Origin: FEN-1297 sp963710735
GTDB taxonomy: Bacteria > Bacteroidota > Ignavibacteria > Ignavibacteriales > Ignavibacteriaceae
NCBI GenBank assembly: GCA_963710735.1
Contig: CAVQBN010000001.1
Location: 1 to 64,000 of the forward strand
Direction: 5' to 3'
DNA: 64,000 bases
Shown here: positions 43,527-53,005 of the stretch, piece by piece
Numbering within the stretch: position 1 is the stretch's first letter
How the letters are laid out: every line of letters starts with the position of its first letter
Notes under the pieces: model-generated
The model's database searches: none
What the model saw: only the letters and a program-made list of their open reading frames with translations
Told to the model about the DNA's origin: nothing
Translations under genes and position numbers: made by a program

Positions 43527-44975
43527 ATGCGTTTTAAAATACGATATATAATACTATCTGTTATTTTTTGCGGATTGTTCTTTCTAAATAATGAGGCAAC
43601 AGCAGCACAGATTAGTAATAGTCACGCCGCTGTTGATACATCGGCTCATGCAATAGCTGCTTCCGGAGTAATGGAACATGCACTGCCGACACCATATATG
43701 GTACTGCCTTTCATTTTGCTTCTGCTAATGATTGCAACAGGTCCATTATTTTATAAGCATTTTTGGGAAAAGCATTACCCCAAAGTTTCAATTCTTTTGG
43801 GTGTTGTTGTAGTTGGTTACTATATCTTTTTGTTGAACAACTATCACAGTGTGCTTCATACTTTAACCGAATATATTTCATTCATTGCGCTGTTAAGTTC
43901 ATTATTTGTGGCTTCCGGCGGAATTCTTATTAAAGTCGATCGGGAAGCAACTCCAATTTTAAATGTTATGTTTTTATTATTTGGAGCTGTAATATCAAAC
44001 ATCATTGGAACGACCGGTGCATCGATGTTACTAATAAGGCCGTTCATAAAAATGAATAAAGATCGTATAGCACCATATCAAATAATCTTTTTCATTTTTG
44101 TTGTAAGCAATGTTGGCGGAGCATTAACACCGATTGGAGATCCACCATTGTTTTTAGGTTTCCTAAGCGGTGTACCTTTTTTCTGGGTTATCGAAAATGT
44201 TTGGTATATATGGATTCCTGCTCTGATATTAATTTTACTTGTATTTTATTTTCTTGATAAAAATAATAAAAAGGATTCAGGTAAACCGGTTGAATATTCG
44301 GGCAAAATTCAATTTAAGGGAATGAAAAATTTAATTTTTCTCGGAATCATTATAGCGGCTGTTTTTGTTGATCCGGTTGTTATACCATGGGTTCCCAGCT
44401 TAGCTCCTCTTCCGTTTGGGATAAGAGAAATTATAATGTTTGCGGTTGTTTACTTCTCTTATAAAAAAGCTGACCCTGAAATTCTTAAAGACAACGAATT
44501 TGACTTTGAGCCGATAAAAGAGGTAGCTTTTTTATTTGTCGGTATTTTTGCAACAATGATTCCTGCGCTCCAATTAATAGCTCATGAAGCATTAGTACTT
44601 GGAGATAAATTAAACGCCGGTGTATTTTATTGGGCAACCGGGTCTCTGTCGGCAGTATTGGATAATACTCCGACATATATGAATTTTTTAAGTGCTGCAA
44701 TGGGCAAGTACAGTTTAGATGTAGCCGTTAAAGCTCACGTACAGCATTTTGTTACGTTGGATGATATTTATTTGAGAGCAATTTCAGTATCCTCTGTTTT
44801 CTTCGGCGCTATCACTTATATTGGTAATGGTCCGAATTTTATGGTTAAATCTATTAGTGAAAGAGCAGGTATTACCATGCCGAGCTTTTTTACTTACATG
44901 ATTAAATATTCACTAATTATTTTAATACCGATTTTTACAATAATTTGGCTCTTGTTTTTTTATGGGAGAGGTTAG
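43527..44975 (+). CDS. nhaD: NhaD-type sodium/proton antiporter inside the nuo operon
   Basis: The 482-residue protein has a signal peptide-like N-terminus (ending NNEATAAQ) and about twelve membrane segments. It belongs to the ion transporter superfamily of NhaD/ArsB/CitM type, with GTTGASMLLIRPFI, FIFVVSNVGGALTPIGDPPLFLGFLSGVPFF and AVLDNTPTYMNFLSAAMG among the conserved segments. NhaD swaps external protons for internal sodium or lithium. It begins 9 bases after the nuoM frame and is followed by a small gene and nuoN on the same strand. Its place within a complex I operon suggests a link between sodium and proton flow (inference). Confidence 0.85.
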   Translation: MRFKIRYIILSVIFCGLFFLNNEATAAQISNSHAAVDTSAHAIAASGVMEHALPTPYMVLPFILLLLMIATGPLFYKHFWEKHYPKVSILLGVVVVGYYIFLLNNYHSVLHTLTEYISFIALLSSLFVASGGILIKVDREATPILNVMFLLFGAVISNIIGTTGASMLLIRPFIKMNKDRIAPYQIIFFIFVVSNVGGALTPIGDPPLFLGFLSGVPFFWVIENVWYIWIPALILILLVFYFLDKNNKKDSGKPVEYSGKIQFKGMKNLIFLGIIIAAVFVDPVVIPWVPSLAPLPFGIREIIMFAVVYFSYKKADPEILKDNEFDFEPIKEVAFLFVGIFATMIPALQLIAHEALVLGDKLNAGVFYWATGSLSAVLDNTPTYMNFLSAAMGKYSLDVAVKAHVQHFVTLDDIYLRAISVSSVFFGAITYIGNGPNFMVKSISERAGITMPSFFTYMIKYSLIILIPIFTIIWLLFFYGRG

Positions 44976-44978
44976 ATA

Positions 44979-45344
44979 ATGAAAACTATTGCTGATGCAC
45001 TTAATAAAGGATTGATAGGATTATATTATGGAAATAGGGCTATTCTGCCTTTTAACTGCTATGTTTTGAAAGTAATAATTGACGATGATATAATCATGGA
45101 TTTTTCCAGAGCTTCAAAAGCGATTGATATAAATGAAACAGAAGATTTTACTGAAATTTATTTTAAACAATTCAAAAATTTAAAAGACGTGGTTTCGAAA
45201 TTTGAATCCATAAAATTAATTGCGGTTGATAAAAGCCAGGACATTTTCAACTTTGACAATCACCAAAAATTGGTTATTCATGTTGAGGATGACCATAAAC
45301 TTAAAATTGAAAAAACTGACGAAGATATTTTATTTATAGAGTAA
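44979..45344 (+). CDS. Small cytoplasmic protein of unknown function (121 aa)
   Basis: I do not recognise this protein. It is 121 residues, hydrophilic and acidic toward its C-terminus (IEKTDEDILFIE). It has no membrane segment or cysteine pair of note. It is embedded between nhaD (3 bases upstream) and nuoN (2 bases downstream) and thus is in the operon. It may be an accessory or regulatory protein of complex I or the antiporter. Confidence 0.6.
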   Translation: MKTIADALNKGLIGLYYGNRAILPFNCYVLKVIIDDDIIMDFSRASKAIDINETEDFTEIYFKQFKNLKDVVSKFESIKLIAVDKSQDIFNFDNHQKLVIHVEDDHKLKIEKTDEDILFIE

Positions 45345-45346
45345 AT

Positions 45347-46774
45347 ATGCTGAACAACATTCAAGAATTTTATAATATTTTACCCATAATTATTTTGGGT
45401 GCCGGAATACTAATTTCACTCTGCATCGAAATGTATTCCCGGAAAAGTGAAACAATTTTACCGTGGATATCCATAATAGTATTTTTAGCAGCCGGATTTT
45501 ATTCACTGTTATCCGTTAATTCTGTTTCCATTGTTATGCAGAATATGATGGCTACCGGAGGAGTAGTTAATATATTCTTCTTTATTTTCACTTTCGGCGC
45601 TGCCGTAGTTTCATTACTTGCCATCGATTATCTGAAAAAATACGGGGCTTATTACGGAGAATTTTATTTACTTCTGCAAAGTTCTGTCCTTGGAATGATG
45701 CTGATGGCAAGTGCTAAAGATCTTTTTATGATATTCCTTGGCCTCGAAGTAATGTCGGTTAGTTTTTATGCATTAGCAGGTTTGAATAGAAAAAAATTAA
45801 AAGCGAATGAAGCAGCGTTAAAATATTTTTTATTAGGTGCTTTCGCTACCGGATTTATCGTTTATGGAATTGCCCTTATCTATGGAACTGCTCATACTAC
45901 TTCAATTGATTTGATCGCATCAAGATTTTTATCCCTAAAAGGAGATTTGTTATTTGATGCCGGGATTCTGCTTTTCTTAGTAGGATTTTCATTCAAGATT
46001 GCAGCATTTCCGTTCCACATGTGGGTACCGGATGTTTACGAAGGCTCGGCTTCAGTTGTTGCCGGTTTGTTTTCTACCGGAGGTAAAGCCGCTGCGTTCA
46101 GTGCAATAATTGTAACATTAGGCGCTTTGTTCAGTCAGGGAAATAATATTTTTGAACCCTATTTAGCAGTTATCGCTGTATTTTCAATGGTGTTCGGAAG
46201 TATTGTTGCAATATCTCAAACAAATATTAAAAGAATGTTGGCTTATTCTTCTATTGCTCATGCCGGGTATATGATTATAGGACTTGCAGCAGGAAATTAC
46301 GAAGGTATTGCCGGTGTTATTTTTTATTTAACTGCATACACATTTATGAATTTAGGAGCGTTTGGGATAGTTGCTCTGATAGAGGGAAAAGAAGAAGCGA
46401 ATTTAGATTTAAAATCATATGCAGGGCTCTCATCTCGCAATCCATTGTTAGCCGCTTTATTAGCAATTTTTATGTTTTCACTTGCTGGCATCCCGCCTTT
46501 TGCCGGTTTCTTCGGAAAATATTATGTTTTTATTGCAGCAATCAAGGCACATCTAACCTGGCTGGCAATAGTTGGTGTTCTTTCTAGTGTAATTAGTGTT
46601 TATTTTTATCTAAGAGTTGTTGTTCTTATGTATTTTAATAATGCTGAGGGAGAATTAAAACTAGAAAAAAGCAATACCGGGTTATTAGCAGTAGTTATTT
46701 CAGTACTTTTAGTAATTGTTATTGGAATTGCTCCGGGAACAGTTATTAGTTTGATTACGTCCTTTTTAAGATAA
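45347..46774 (+). CDS. nuoN: NADH-quinone oxidoreductase subunit N
   Basis: NuoN is a 475-residue antiporter-like subunit of complex I with about fourteen membrane segments. Conserved segments seen are FMIFLGLEVMSVSFYALAGLNR, KIAAFPFHMWVPDVYEGS, and ISQTNIKRMLAYSSIAHAGYMIIGL. It closes the operon begun by nuoJ, separated from nuoM by the antiporter and the 121-residue gene. It is intact and of normal length. Confidence 0.93.
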   Translation: MLNNIQEFYNILPIIILGAGILISLCIEMYSRKSETILPWISIIVFLAAGFYSLLSVNSVSIVMQNMMATGGVVNIFFFIFTFGAAVVSLLAIDYLKKYGAYYGEFYLLLQSSVLGMMLMASAKDLFMIFLGLEVMSVSFYALAGLNRKKLKANEAALKYFLLGAFATGFIVYGIALIYGTAHTTSIDLIASRFLSLKGDLLFDAGILLFLVGFSFKIAAFPFHMWVPDVYEGSASVVAGLFSTGGKAAAFSAIIVTLGALFSQGNNIFEPYLAVIAVFSMVFGSIVAISQTNIKRMLAYSSIAHAGYMIIGLAAGNYEGIAGVIFYLTAYTFMNLGAFGIVALIEGKEEANLDLKSYAGLSSRNPLLAALLAIFMFSLAGIPPFAGFFGKYYVFIAAIKAHLTWLAIVGVLSSVISVYFYLRVVVLMYFNNAEGELKLEKSNTGLLAVVISVLLVIVIGIAPGTVISLITSFLR

Positions 46775-46842
46775 TAAAAGAATTACTGTTAGTTAAATAG
46801 TATTTTCAATCCTAAATATTTAAAAATTAATCTTAGGAAATT

Positions 46843-48408
46843 ATGATACCATTATTTTCAACCGATCAGGTTAGAGAAGTTGATTCTTATGCTATCAAAC
46901 AATTAGGCATTCCGGGCTTGGTATTAATGGAAAATGCCGCACTTCAAATTTATTCACTTGTGGTTGAAAAATTAACTCATCTTAAGAAAGCTGAAAAGAT
47001 TGGTTTTATTTGTGGTAAAGGAAATAATGGCGGGGATGGTTTTGCAACAGCACGGCATTTTGCAGATAATGGTTTTATTGTAAACGTTATTTTCGTTGGT
47101 GAAGAAAATGAAATGTCACCTGATTGTCTGGCAAATTACAAAATCCTTTCAAATCTAGCTGGGCAAAGTGGGAATATAACCCTAAAGAAATATTCTTCGG
47201 AAAAAGATCTAAGATATTTAGCCGATTGCAATGTTATCTTAGATGCCTTGTTAGGAAGCGGCGGACATGGTGGTTTGAGAGAGCCATATAAATCCATTAT
47301 TGAATATGTAAATAAAATTCATTCTTACAAAGTTGCAATTGATATCCCTACCGGTTTGGACGCTGATAAAGGCAGCGCGGATGTAGCATTTAATGCTGAT
47401 TTAACCGTTACATTAGGTGAGTTTAAGAGAGGTCTATTTTTTGCTGAAGGCTCTACTTTTTCTGGAGAAGTAGTTAAGGGAAATATAGGTGTTAGTTATA
47501 ATTACTTCGATAGATTTGATACCAAAGAATATTTAATTGAGCCGGAAGATGTTTTTAATTCACTTCCGGTTAAAAATAAAAATGCCCATAAATATTCAGC
47601 GGGGAAGGTATTGGTTATAGCCGGCTCAGAAAAACTACCTGGAGCAGCGGTGTTAACATCACGTTCTACATTAAAAATAGGTGCCGGAGCTTCAATTCTA
47701 TGCTTTCCAAAATCAGCTAAGAAATTAGTTTATAAAAAACTTCTTGAAGTAATTGTTAATTCATATGAGGATAATGCTTCGGGCATTCTAACTGAAAACA
47801 ACATTAATGAACTGAATGAAAGACTGATGTGGGCAGATGTTCTGGCAATAGGACCTGGTTTAGGAAGAGATGAAAAAACTCAAAATGCAGTTTTGCAGAT
47901 AATTAAAAACAAAAAAGGTAAAAAAATTGTTATCGATGCAGATGCAATTTTTGCACTAAATGATGGACGCTATTTGAATCTTAATATCCAGAATATGGTG
48001 CTTACTCCCCATCATGGAGAATTTGCAAATTTAATAGGTGTAAAAACTTCAGAACTAGAAAAAGATCTGCTATTATACGGTAAACAATTTGTACAGCAAA
48101 CAGGTGCTTATTTAGTTTTGAAGGGAGCACCGACAATTATTTTTACGCCGGATGGTGATGTATTAATTAATACAACAGGTAATCCGGGAATGGCAAAATT
48201 TGGAACCGGTGATGTTTTGACAGGAGTTATAGCTGGATTTATTGCTCAGGGTAAGAATATAGAAAAAGCTATAGTATGTGGCGTTTATATCCATAGTTTA
48301 GCAGCTGATTTACTTTTAAAAGACTATACAGAATACGGCTACACTGCAAATGATATAATAAATAACTTACCGAAAGCAATTAAATTTTTAAGGAAAACAT
48401 TTGCTTGA
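46843..48408 (+). CDS. nnr: Bifunctional NAD(P)H-hydrate repair enzyme Nnr
   Basis: The 521-residue protein repairs damaged NAD(P)H. The N-terminal domain (about 1-215, YjeF type) has FICGKGNNGGDGFATARHF and interconverts the two hydrate forms. The C-terminal domain (about 225-521) has VLVIAGSEKLPGAAVLTS, AIGPGLGRDEKTQ and NPGMAKFGTGDVLTGVIAGFIAQG, and dehydrates the hydrate using ADP. It follows the nuo operon by 68 bases. The end overlaps the next start (VanZ) by 8 bases. Confidence 0.93.
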   Translation: MIPLFSTDQVREVDSYAIKQLGIPGLVLMENAALQIYSLVVEKLTHLKKAEKIGFICGKGNNGGDGFATARHFADNGFIVNVIFVGEENEMSPDCLANYKILSNLAGQSGNITLKKYSSEKDLRYLADCNVILDALLGSGGHGGLREPYKSIIEYVNKIHSYKVAIDIPTGLDADKGSADVAFNADLTVTLGEFKRGLFFAEGSTFSGEVVKGNIGVSYNYFDRFDTKEYLIEPEDVFNSLPVKNKNAHKYSAGKVLVIAGSEKLPGAAVLTSRSTLKIGAGASILCFPKSAKKLVYKKLLEVIVNSYEDNASGILTENNINELNERLMWADVLAIGPGLGRDEKTQNAVLQIIKNKKGKKIVIDADAIFALNDGRYLNLNIQNMVLTPHHGEFANLIGVKTSELEKDLLLYGKQFVQQTGAYLVLKGAPTIIFTPDGDVLINTTGNPGMAKFGTGDVLTGVIAGFIAQGKNIEKAIVCGVYIHSLAADLLLKDYTEYGYTANDIINNLPKAIKFLRKTFA

Positions 48409-48805
48409 TTTTTTAGAAAGTCATAAAAACAAGGTTGTTTATTTACCCTTAGCTATATACTGGACCGTACTTCTTGTTGCTACTTCATTACCAGGCAGCG
48501 ATTTGCCTAATTTGAGGATTAGTGATAAAATTGAACATTTTATTGCATATTTTATTTTAGCACTATTTTTAATTCTGGCATTATTATTACAAACAAGATT
48601 TCAGTGGTTTAAACGGAAAGCTAATTTTGCAACTATACTAATTATATCAATCTATGCCGGTCTCGATGAATTGCATCAAATATTTATTCCCGGGAGATCG
48701 TGCGATTTACGTGATTGGATTACTGATTTTATGGCTACATGCTTTGCCGTTCTTGTCTTTAATGTGTTTTTTAGGTATTTAAAAAATAAAATGGCTAAAC
48801 GTTAA
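48401..48805 (+). CDS. VanZ family membrane protein
   Basis: This 134-residue protein has about four membrane segments and the VanZ pattern: ATSLPGSDLP, DKIEHFIAYFILALFL, and ISIYAGLDELHQIFIPGRSCDLRDWITDFMA. The founding VanZ gives low-level teicoplanin resistance, but most relatives have no known role. Translation would start at TTG 48401, overlapping nnr by 8 bases. The same frame continues past its stop through another coding-like stretch (see 48806-48979), so the 3' boundary may be uncertain. Confidence 0.85.
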   Translation: MLDFLESHKNKVVYLPLAIYWTVLLVATSLPGSDLPNLRISDKIEHFIAYFILALFLILALLLQTRFQWFKRKANFATILIISIYAGLDELHQIFIPGRSCDLRDWITDFMATCFAVLVFNVFFRYLKNKMAKR

Positions 48806-48979
48806 AAATTTTTTAAAAGTTTTTTTGATTCGTTAAAAAATATTTTAAATTAGGTAAGTAATTTTTATAAAAATTCCTATTACGGGGAACCTCAAGGAGT
48901 TTTCGTAGTAAAAGCAGATGAAGGTTCAATTTTAAATGGGATTCATTCTTACTTCTCAAGATTTCTAATAGCTGATTAA
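48806..48979 (+). pseudogene. Coding-like stretch in the VanZ frame with in-frame stop, family unknown
   Basis: Directly after the VanZ stop, in the same frame, the sequence reads KFFKSFFDSLKNILN, then TAG at 48851-48853, then VSNFYKNSYYGEPQGVFVV, KADEGSILNGIHSYFSRFLIAD and TAA at 48977-48979. The text looks like protein (a helical lead and a mixed core), with no start codon. It could be a remnant of a separate small gene or an extension of VanZ. I do not recognise a family. Confidence 0.4.
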
Positions 48980-48992
48980 GAAAGGCGCTAAA

Positions 48993-49646
48993 ATGGCACG
49001 TATTAAAAACCCAAAGGCAGATTTAAGGGCAAAATATCAAAGGTTTTTTGAAATAAGTTTAGTTATTTCTTTAGCACTTTTGATATTAGCTTTTAAGTTC
49101 TTTCCTCATCTCGAAAGAACAAAAGAGATTGCTAAGGCAACACAAGATTTATTTAAAGTTGAAGATATTCAGCAAACTAGGCAGGAAAACAGGCCTCCTC
49201 CGCCTCCTAAACCAGCTATCCCTATTGCAGCGCCATCCGAGGATGTTTTGCAAGATGTTGACATTAGTTCAACAGAACTCGATGTAAATGCTGATGTTGC
49301 TCCTCCACCTCCTCCTGCTAAAGAAGAGAAATCCGAAGAACCAACCTATTTTGTTGCGGTTGAAGAAATGCCTCAACCCATCGGTGGAATTGCAGCTATT
49401 ATGAGTAAAATTGTTTATCCGGAAATTGCCAAAAGAGCAGGTGTTGAAGGTAGAGTTTATGTATTAGCTTTTGTTGATAAAGAAGGCAATGTTACTAAGG
49501 CTAAAATTACAAAAGGTATTGGAGCCGGCTGTGATGAAGCAGCATTAAAAGCGGTTGAAGAAACAAAATTTAAGCCGGGTAAGCAGAGAGGTAAGGCAGT
49601 AAATGTCCAGGTCTCTGTGCCGGTCTTTTTCAAATTAAATAATTAA
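48993..49646 (+). CDS. tonB: Energy transducer TonB
   Basis: The 217-residue TonB links the inner-membrane proton-driven motor to outer-membrane receptors. It has a cytoplasmic start, one membrane segment (about 22-39), proline-rich stretches (PPPPPKPAIPIAAP and PPPPPAKEE) that span the periplasm, and a C-terminal TonB domain with VYPEIAKRAGVEGRVYVLAFVDKEG and AALKAVEETKFKPGKQRGK. ExbB/ExbD genes are not in the window. A terminator follows its stop. Confidence 0.9.
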   Translation: MARIKNPKADLRAKYQRFFEISLVISLALLILAFKFFPHLERTKEIAKATQDLFKVEDIQQTRQENRPPPPPKPAIPIAAPSEDVLQDVDISSTELDVNADVAPPPPPAKEEKSEEPTYFVAVEEMPQPIGGIAAIMSKIVYPEIAKRAGVEGRVYVLAFVDKEGNVTKAKITKGIGAGCDEAALKAVEETKFKPGKQRGKAVNVQVSVPVFFKLNN

Positions 49647-49654
49647 GTTTAAAG

Positions 49655-49677
49655 AGCGCCATTTAGGCGCTTTTTTT
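49655..49677 (+). terminator. Rho-independent terminator after tonB
   Basis: AGCGCC (49655-49660) and GGCGCT (49666-49671) form a 6-bp GC-rich stem with a 5-base loop, followed directly by a run of seven T residues. It lies 8 bases after the tonB stop, the clearest intrinsic terminator in the window. Confidence 0.85.
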
Positions 49678-49916
49678 ATAAGCTTTTCAATTTTAAAATT
49701 GTTAATCTTCTTTTTTCGCAAATCTTACTTCACTTCCTTAGTACTTCCCAAACTTGCTGTGTAATTTTGTTTTAATTATGTTTAGTTAAATATATTTTAT
49801 AACAACTGAATTAATATTTGTAATTTATTATTTCTTCTTATCAAAATTCAATTTAATTTGTTTATGGAATATCATAAACAATCTATAATAAGACACTTAG
49901 AATTTTAAGAAACCTA

Positions 49917-50951
49917 ATGTATTCAAAGATTGCACGACATCAGAGTAAATTTATTATTACTATTGTTGCAAGTCTAGTGCTAGTAATGGATTTAATCTTC
50001 TTATATTTTTTTAAGTATAAAAATCAAGGGCTCCCAATTTCTGATTTTAATATTTCTTATATCGGAAATGTATTCAATCTCATATTTACTATCCTTACAG
50101 TTTTCGGACTTTTTACTTACACTATTAAAAATAAATCAAATTATAATAGATTATTCGTCATTTCCAATGTTGCAGCAATAACTGTATTGCTTTTATTAGC
50201 CGTATTAAGTACAAAAGTCAAATTGCCATTACCAAATATTTATATTTTAGAACACCCCTTAAGCAAAATATTTATTGGATTAATGTTCGCCTTATTCCAG
50301 TTTGCTCAGTTCAATTTATTAGTTGTTTTATGGTTAAGCTCGTTTGGCAGCCATTCGTTAATTAATTTTAGAGGAATTGTAAATTCAATTGCATTATTAT
50401 TTCTATTACTTCTTTTTGCCTTTGTTTTTATAAACGTTGAAAAAGAAAATATCGGGAAATTTAAAACATCCAGGAAATTGACTAATGTTGTTGTTGTACT
50501 TGGATCTGCCGTATGGTCTCACAATTCGCCCAGTCCTAGTTTAGCTGCCAGAGTTGATAAAGCAGTTGAACTTTACAAAAAAGGTATAGTTAACAAAATT
50601 CAGTTAACCGGAAGTAATGCACCGGGTGAATTAAGTGAAGCAGAAGTTGCATATAATTATATTAAATTTGCAAATATTAATTTGTCGGATGTTTGGAAGG
50701 AAGAGAAAACTGTTTCAACCTCCGAGCAGATTGAATTTATTAAAGAGCATATCTTAACAAAAAAAAATATTGGTAATATAATAATAGTATCGGACGCATA
50801 TCACCTTGCAAGAGTAGAAGAGATTTGCCGGTTTTATAATGTAAATGCCGAAGTATCACCATCTCATCTAAAATTAAACTTCCAGGACGAACTATATTAT
50901 AAAATAAAGGAAAGCATAGCTTTAATTGTATTCTGGTTTTTTGCTTTATAG
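49917..50951 (+). CDS. YdcF/ElyC-type (DUF218) membrane protein
   Basis: The 344-residue protein has an N-terminal membrane part of about five segments (residues 12-175). A C-terminal DUF218 domain follows, with VVVLGSAVWSHNSPSPSLAARVDKAVELYKKG, LTGSNAPGELSEAEV and IVSDAYHLARVEEICRFYN. The E. coli relatives SanA, YdcF and ElyC act in envelope carbon-chain or undecaprenyl metabolism; the role here is unproven. It appears alone on its strand. Confidence 0.8.
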   Translation: MYSKIARHQSKFIITIVASLVLVMDLIFLYFFKYKNQGLPISDFNISYIGNVFNLIFTILTVFGLFTYTIKNKSNYNRLFVISNVAAITVLLLLAVLSTKVKLPLPNIYILEHPLSKIFIGLMFALFQFAQFNLLVVLWLSSFGSHSLINFRGIVNSIALLFLLLLFAFVFINVEKENIGKFKTSRKLTNVVVVLGSAVWSHNSPSPSLAARVDKAVELYKKGIVNKIQLTGSNAPGELSEAEVAYNYIKFANINLSDVWKEEKTVSTSEQIEFIKEHILTKKNIGNIIIVSDAYHLARVEEICRFYNVNAEVSPSHLKLNFQDELYYKIKESIALIVFWFFAL

Positions 50952-51200
50952 CAAAGGCTCAGTTTTCTGAATAAATTCTATGCTTTTGTGATAAATAATT
51001 ATTAATAAATGTTCAACTTGCAATATAAGTTTGTGGTTTGTATTGGCTGTACTTATTTTGACCATGTAATTTATTATAATTTATTGATTGAAATTGATTT
51101 CATTAATTATCTTAATAAAAATTATTCCGAACCAATTTCTCCTTTATGCTAAGTAAAATTATTTGAAAAAGTTTCCTAAATTTATTGATGTGTGAAGAAT

Positions 51201-51683
51201 ATGTCCGCTGTCTTTAAAAGGCGAATTGTCCGCGAAAAAGTATTGCAAATCCTGTACGCATATACCATGAATAAAGAATCACTTGAGACTTTGATAAATG
51301 GAATGCTGATAGATATAACTGAAAAAGCAGATAGAGAGTTTGCTGATAATCTTGTTCACAGAGTTTTGGCGAATAAAGATGAATTAGATAAAAAAATTAA
51401 AGAGCGTGTTGCCAATTGGGAAATGAATCGGATTGCTCTGATAGATAAAATCTTGCTGAGAATGGGAATATGTGAAATATTATATTTCCCGGATATTCCT
51501 CCGAAGGTTTCTATAAATGAAGTAATAGAGATTGCCAAAATTTATAGTACCGGTGGAAGTGGAAAATTTATAAATGGAATTCTTGATGCAATTCTATCTG
51601 AACTGAAGGAATCCGGTAAATTAAACAAAACAGGCAGGGGCCTAATAGAAGAAAGCATAACCAAACCATCCCCTAAGAAATAG
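51201..51683 (+). CDS. nusB: Transcription antitermination factor NusB
   Basis: NusB is a small helical RNA-binding protein that helps rRNA transcription antitermination. The protein (160 residues from ATG 51201; GTG at 51192 would add three) shows FKRRIVREKVLQILYAYTMN, then ADREFADNLVHRVLANKDELDKKI and EILYFPDIPPKVSINEVIEIAKIYSTGGSGKFINGILD, the NusB hallmarks. A 20-residue tail follows the domain. It is followed by the MFS gene 4 bases later. Confidence 0.92.
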   Translation: MSAVFKRRIVREKVLQILYAYTMNKESLETLINGMLIDITEKADREFADNLVHRVLANKDELDKKIKERVANWEMNRIALIDKILLRMGICEILYFPDIPPKVSINEVIEIAKIYSTGGSGKFINGILDAILSELKESGKLNKTGRGLIEESITKPSPKK

Positions 51684-51687
51684 TTTT

Positions 51688-52950
51688 ATGAAATCGAAGA
51701 GCAAAATTTTTTTCTGGACGCTTTTTGATTTTGCTAATACCGCCTTTTCAGTAATAGTTGTTACTGTTATTTATTCAAAATATTTTTCAAATTACGTTGC
51801 CGGCGGGAAAAAATGGCTTTGGGGTTTGGCCGTAAGCATATCTATGATAATTGCTGCAATGTTAAGCCCTCCATTAGGTGCAATAGCTGATGTTTCAAGA
51901 AACCGGAAAAGATTTTTATTAATATTTACGCTTGTTTCTGTTATTTGTACAGCCTTCATGTTTTATGTCCAAAAAGGGGACATAATATTAGGCTTAGTTC
52001 TTTTCATTCTTGCCAATATTGGGTTTGAAGCTGGACTAGTATTTTATGATGCATTTTTGCCTTATTTAACTGATAAAAAAAATTTTGGCAGAGTTTCCGG
52101 CTACGGATTTGCAATGGGTTATATTGGTGCATTAGCAGTACTGTTAATAGTAATGGTTATGCTGCCGGCCGAAACTTCGCCAGATTATTATTTTTATATA
52201 AGATTGTCATTTGTTGTTGCAGCTGTTTTCTTTTTATTCTTTTCCATCCCTCTGTTTCTTTTTGTGAGTGAGCCGAAACTGAGCGTACAAATGAAAAAAT
52301 CCTATGTTCGTGCCGGAATGAAAAAGAGCGGAGAAACTTTAAAAGCTTTATTTGTTCATAAAAAATATCCATCCATTTCAAGATTTCTACTTGCATTCTT
52401 TTTATACAATGATGCAATTATCACCATAATTGCTTTCGCTTCCATTTTTGCCTCAAATATTTTAAAGATGTCCGATGATCAAGTAATTTATTTCTTTGTA
52501 ATTGTTCAGAGTACGGCTGTTTTGGGATCTTTTATATTCGGAATAATATCAGATCATATTGGACCAAAAAAAACTATTAGTATTACGCTTGTTATCTGGA
52601 TCGGCGTTATTATAGGTGCGTTTCTTGTCCAAACTGTTTTCCAATTTTATCTTGTCGGATTATCCGCAGGACTTTCAATTGGCTCCTCACAATCATGCAG
52701 TAGAAGTTTGATGGCATTATTAACACCTAAAGCAAGAGAAGCAGAATTTTTTGGTTTTTATGATGGATTATTTGGCAAATCGTCTGCAGTGGTTGGCCCT
52801 TTGTTTTACGGAATAATTTCAGATCTTTCAAATCAAAGAATAGCTGCGCTGGCTATAGGTTTATTCTTTATTGTCGGATTAATTTTACTACAAGGTGTTC
52901 AAGTCCCAAATTATAAGAAGGAGAAAGCTGAACTGGAACAAATAGAATAG
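51688..52950 (+). CDS. MFS transporter, Atg22/UMF1-like
   Basis: The 420-residue protein has twelve membrane segments and the UMF1/Atg22-like pattern: FFWTLFDFANTAFSVIVVTVIYSKYF at the start, PPLGAIADVSRNRKRF, FYDAFLPYLTDKKNFGRVSGYGFAMGYIG, and a late FGFYDGLFGKSSAVVGPLFYGI. Members are efflux or uptake transporters of poorly known substrate. It begins 4 bases after nusB, suggesting co-transcription. Confidence 0.85.
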   Translation: MKSKSKIFFWTLFDFANTAFSVIVVTVIYSKYFSNYVAGGKKWLWGLAVSISMIIAAMLSPPLGAIADVSRNRKRFLLIFTLVSVICTAFMFYVQKGDIILGLVLFILANIGFEAGLVFYDAFLPYLTDKKNFGRVSGYGFAMGYIGALAVLLIVMVMLPAETSPDYYFYIRLSFVVAAVFFLFFSIPLFLFVSEPKLSVQMKKSYVRAGMKKSGETLKALFVHKKYPSISRFLLAFFLYNDAIITIIAFASIFASNILKMSDDQVIYFFVIVQSTAVLGSFIFGIISDHIGPKKTISITLVIWIGVIIGAFLVQTVFQFYLVGLSAGLSIGSSQSCSRSLMALLTPKAREAEFFGFYDGLFGKSSAVVGPLFYGIISDLSNQRIAALAIGLFFIVGLILLQGVQVPNYKKEKAELEQIE

Positions 52951-53005
52951 TTGTTATGTATTTAAGATAAATTATTTGAAAATTATAAAAGTATTTTTTT
53001 TAATA

